Shown: in pieces, positions 62,301-63,506 of the stretch
Position numbering within the stretch: position 1 is the first letter of the stretch
Layout: each line of letters opens with the position of its first letter
DNA from: Hydrocarboniphaga sp.
GTDB lineage: Bacteria > Pseudomonadota > Gammaproteobacteria > Nevskiales > Nevskiaceae
Assembly (NCBI RefSeq): GCF_028291725.1
Contig: NZ_JAQGNT010000055.1
Location: 1-63,506, forward strand
DNA length: 63,506 bases
Reading direction: 5' to 3'
Notes under the pieces: model-generated
What the model saw: the letters and a program-made list of their open reading frames with translations, nothing else
Told to the model about the DNA's origin: nothing
Databases searched by the model: none
Made by a program: the position numbers and the translations under genes

Positions 62301-62800
62301 TGTACCCGAAGGTCTACAAGGACTATTCGGCGCATCTGAAAACCTACGGCGACATCAGCCAACTGCCGACACCGGTGTTCTTCTACGGCCTGCATGAGCA
62401 GCAGGAAGTGGCAATGGACCTGGAGCCCGGCAAAACCCTGCTGATCCGCCTGCAAGGCCGCACCGAGAATCTGGAAGAAGGCGAAGACAAACTGTTCTTC
62501 GAACTCAACGGCCAACCGCGCCTGATCCGCGTCGCCCGGCTCGACGCCAAGAACAAGGCCGCGCTGCCGCGCGCAGAAGACGGCAACCTCAAGCACATCG
62601 GCGCGCCAATGCCCGGCATGGTCGTCACCGTCGCGGTCAAGGCGGGCCAGAAAGTCGCGAAGGGCGATCCGCTGATCTCGATCGAGGCGATGAAGATGGA
62701 AACCCAAATCCGCGCCGACTTCGATGCGACGATCAAGCGGGTTGTTGCGGCTACTGGGCAGAGCGTGTCGGCGAAGGATTTGCTGATCGAGTTGGTTTGA
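59360..62800 (+). CDS. pyc: Pyruvate carboxylase (single-chain)
   Basis: Biotin enzyme of 1146 residues converting pyruvate and bicarbonate to oxaloacetate. It has a biotin carboxylase domain (NRSEIAIRVMRAANEMG, GGGGRGMRV glycine-rich ATP loop, EVNPRIQVEHTVTE), a carboxyltransferase domain (LTDTTMRDAHQSLFATRMR, then VFDSLNWVENM and HTHDTSGIAAASVL) and a C-terminal biotinyl domain with Lys1112 in SIEAMKMETQI. The start is GTG 59360 with AAGGGA upstream. It is monocistronic, after the CIS locus. Pyruvate carboxylase is the more usual anaplerotic enzyme where PEP carboxylase is lacking; that cannot be tested here. Confidence 0.96.
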   Translation: MPSIRKILVANRSEIAIRVMRAANEMGIKTVAIYANEDRFSLHRFKADESYRVGEGKKPIAAYLDIAGIIRIAKMAKVDAIHPGYGFLSENPDFAEACAAAGILFIGPSPQVMRTLGNKVAARNAATAAGVPVMPATTPLPADIEACKQMASAVGYPLMLKASWGGGGRGMRVIETEADLPDNIDIARREAAAAFGNDEVYLEKLVRRARHVEVQIIGDRHGKLVHLFERDCSVQRRNQKVVERAPAPYLDEATRQSLCEYALKLGRAVNYTHAGTVEFLMDADTGKFYFIEVNPRIQVEHTVTEQVTGIDIVKAQIRICQGAHIGSTAGVPEQSEIRLNGHALQCRVTTEDPENNFTPDYGRLSVYRSAAGFGLRLDGGTAYAGAIITPYYDSLLVKVTAWAPSADEAIHRMDRGLREFRIRGLSTNLQFLENVINHPDFINGDVITKFIDNTPELFNFKKRRDRASKLLRFLGETTLRGNPEMKGRKMPEGEFAQPVMPDCDLLAPVPPGSRDKFKELGAAGFAQWMKAQPQVLLTDTTMRDAHQSLFATRMRTTDMAVIAPYYARMVPGLLSMECWGGATFDVALRFLKEDPWARLHQLRMAAPNVLFQMLLRASNAVGYTNYADNVVKFFVQQAAANGVDLFRVFDSLNWVENMRVAMDAVIESGAICEGAICYTGDLFDASRPKYNLAYYVKMAKELERAGAHVLGIKDMAGVCRPRAAKELVRVLKQEVGLPIHFHTHDTSGIAAASVLAAIEAGVDAVDGALDSMSGLTSQPNLSAIVAALQGTERAPNVDLEAMKSLSFYWEGARRFYAPFEADMRSGTSDVYRHEMPGGQYTNLREQARAMGLDHRWPEVSQAYADVNQLFGDIVKVTPTSKVVGDMALYMVANDLTPGEVADPARDIAFPESVISLFKGEIGYPPDGFPAELQKKIIRDEPALVGRPGLNLPPVDLEAARAEAEKAVGHKISDVDLASYLMYPKVYKDYSAHLKTYGDISQLPTPVFFYGLHEQQEVAMDLEPGKTLLIRLQGRTENLEEGEDKLFFELNGQPRLIRVARLDAKNKAALPRAEDGNLKHIGAPMPGMVVTVAVKAGQKVAKGDPLISIEAMKMETQIRADFDATIKRVVAATGQSVSAKDLLIELV

Positions 62801-62942
62801 AGCTGGCGGTGAGGCCAAGTCCGCCCGCGACCCCTGGCGACTCTCGCAGAGTCTGGCGCTGAAGATTGCATTGCCCAACCGCTACTTTATGGACCGCGGT
62901 TTGCCTACACTTGCGGCATGATGAAACTCGTTTCAACACTTC

Positions 62943-63017
62943 GAACCGCCGTATGCGCGACCCGCACGTACGGTGGTGCGAGAGGGGTCGGGCCGTAAGG
63001 CCCGCCCCTATCTCGAT
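62943..63017 (+). mobile_element. Orphan group II intron 3' end (domains V and VI)
   Basis: Bases 62943-62979 form a hairpin with the domain V core (ACCGCCGTATGCG paired to CGCACGTACGGTGGT, with the CG bulge). Bases 62981-63013 form a second hairpin (GAGAGGGGTCGGGCC / GGCCCGCCCCTATCTC, GTAA loop) matching domain VI, with a likely branch-point A at 63010, 7 bases before an intron end at ...GAT 63017. No reverse transcriptase or 5' intron part lies upstream (62801-62942 is empty of genes), so this is a remnant. Confidence 0.7.
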
Positions 63018-63035
63018 CAGGTTCTGAGGTCGGAC

Positions 63036-63419
63036 ATGTCAGTTGAAGATATTTCTGCGAAGCTCTTCGCGGAACAGCCACAGCAAACACTGTTTCACTA
63101 CACGTCCATTGGAGCCCTGAAGAGCATCACCGAAGACAAGGGACTCTTTGCTACCGACATTCACTATTTCAATGACGCGGCAGAGATACGGCACTTCATG
63201 CAATTGCTTCACGATGAGATCTCACGCCGACTACAAGCCTCTGTCCAACATCGCAATGTACTGCAGCAGTTTCGAGACTGGACGTCGTACCGTTTGCCAG
63301 ATGGCAACATGGTTTTTGTCACGTCATTCACGGAGAACGGCAATCTATTGAGTCAGCGGATATTCGATGGGGTCAGACACGAATGTCACTTACTTAAGCG
63401 CAAGCCATTGATCATATGA
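63036..63419 (+). pseudogene. Truncated DUF2971-like protein
   Basis: ORF of 127 residues from ATG 63036. The sequence LFHYTSIGALKSITEDKGLF then ATDIHYFNDAAEI, and VTSFTENGNLLSQ, follows the DUF2971 pattern. After LSQ the expected W-R-x-Y/G continuation is replaced by RIFDGVRHECHLLKRKPLII, and the frame stops. Family members are usually 230-350 residues. The breakpoint coincides with GGGGTCAGACACGAATGTCA (about 63369-63388), a sequence commonly seen next to small transposon-like repeats, so the gene seems cut by a mobile element. GC content is lower than in neighbours. The function of DUF2971 is unknown; members are often in defence or mobile islands. Confidence 0.65.
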
Positions 63420-63462
63420 AAGAAGCTGGCGACCGGGCAAACTGTTGGTCCGACCCGAACAG

Positions 63463-63481
63463 CGGCCATTTTTTGGCCGCC
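63463..63481. terminator. T-loop hairpin at window end
   Basis: GCGGCCA and its perfect complement flank five T residues. It is a short stable hairpin 43 bases past the truncated ORF. There is no T-run after it, so it may be part of a repeat instead of a terminator. I see no gene in 63420-63506. Confidence 0.35.
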
Positions 63482-63506
63482 AGCCCCTCATGCACAGTAC
63501 GCACAG

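Overview
The window is a high-GC bacterial chromosome segment with tightly packed genes and many short palindromic intergenic repeats. Single-chain (homodimeric-type) AceE, the GlgE glucan pathway, several acyl-CoA dehydrogenases and the REP-like palindromes suggest a gammaproteobacterium, perhaps Nevskiales/Xanthomonadales. That placement is inference; there is no rRNA or tRNA gene here to settle it.

1-25 kb is chromosomal metabolism. A LysE-type exporter and a patatin phospholipase are followed by a three-gene minus-strand operon, glgE - treS/maltokinase fusion - glgB. Together these convert trehalose/maltose to maltose-1-phosphate and then to branched alpha-glucan. From 11.8 to 24.7 kb there is a patchwork of lipid/acyl-CoA genes: three acyl-CoA dehydrogenases, two SDR oxidoreductases and a quinone oxidoreductase-like MDR. 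Among them sit an NTF2-like protein, a GNAT, a nitrilase-family hydrolase, a secreted repeat protein, a monohaem cytochrome c and a CDF cation transporter. Intergenic gaps carry at least four families of inverted repeats, and one 166-bp MITE-like element with perfect terminal repeats lies at 14.2 kb.

25-30.4 kb holds a LysR regulator divergent from aceE-aceF (pyruvate dehydrogenase E1 and E2). Two copies of an intergenic repeat family lie in frame inside the interdomain linkers of aceF. No lpd (E3) gene follows.

30.5-59.1 kb is the accessory highlight: a complete-looking phage-tail-like contractile injection system (CIS) in one plus-strand operon, mostly with ATGA/GTGA overlaps. A sigma-54 enhancer-binding protein precedes it, and a good -24/-12 promoter sits just before the first operon gene. 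The order is small wHTH-like protein, unknown beta-rich protein, sheath, tube, gp26-like zinc-ribbon protein, Pro-rich protein, DUF4255 cap, AAA+ ATPase, small protein, a chimeric scar ORF, a 1558-aa DUF4157 protein with a putative C-terminal PD-(D/E)XK nuclease, CIS tube-like protein, LysM protein, hub, spike, PAAR-like tip, gp25, two baseplate-J proteins, tail protein I with a beta-helix, and a DUF6519 beta-helix protein. No capsid, terminase, integrase, lysis or T6SS membrane-complex/ClpV genes are present, so it reads as an extracellular-type CIS (Afp/PVC/MAC-like) and not a prophage or T6SS. There is no recognisable tape-measure gene. The scar ORF joins a DUF4157 N-terminus, 96 bp copied from the ATPase gene and a paralogue of the small protein, recording a past tandem duplication of an ATPase-effector unit.

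59.1-63.5 kb holds a REP palindrome that probably ends the CIS operon, pyruvate carboxylase, an orphan group II intron 3' end (domains V-VI only), and a truncated DUF2971-like gene.
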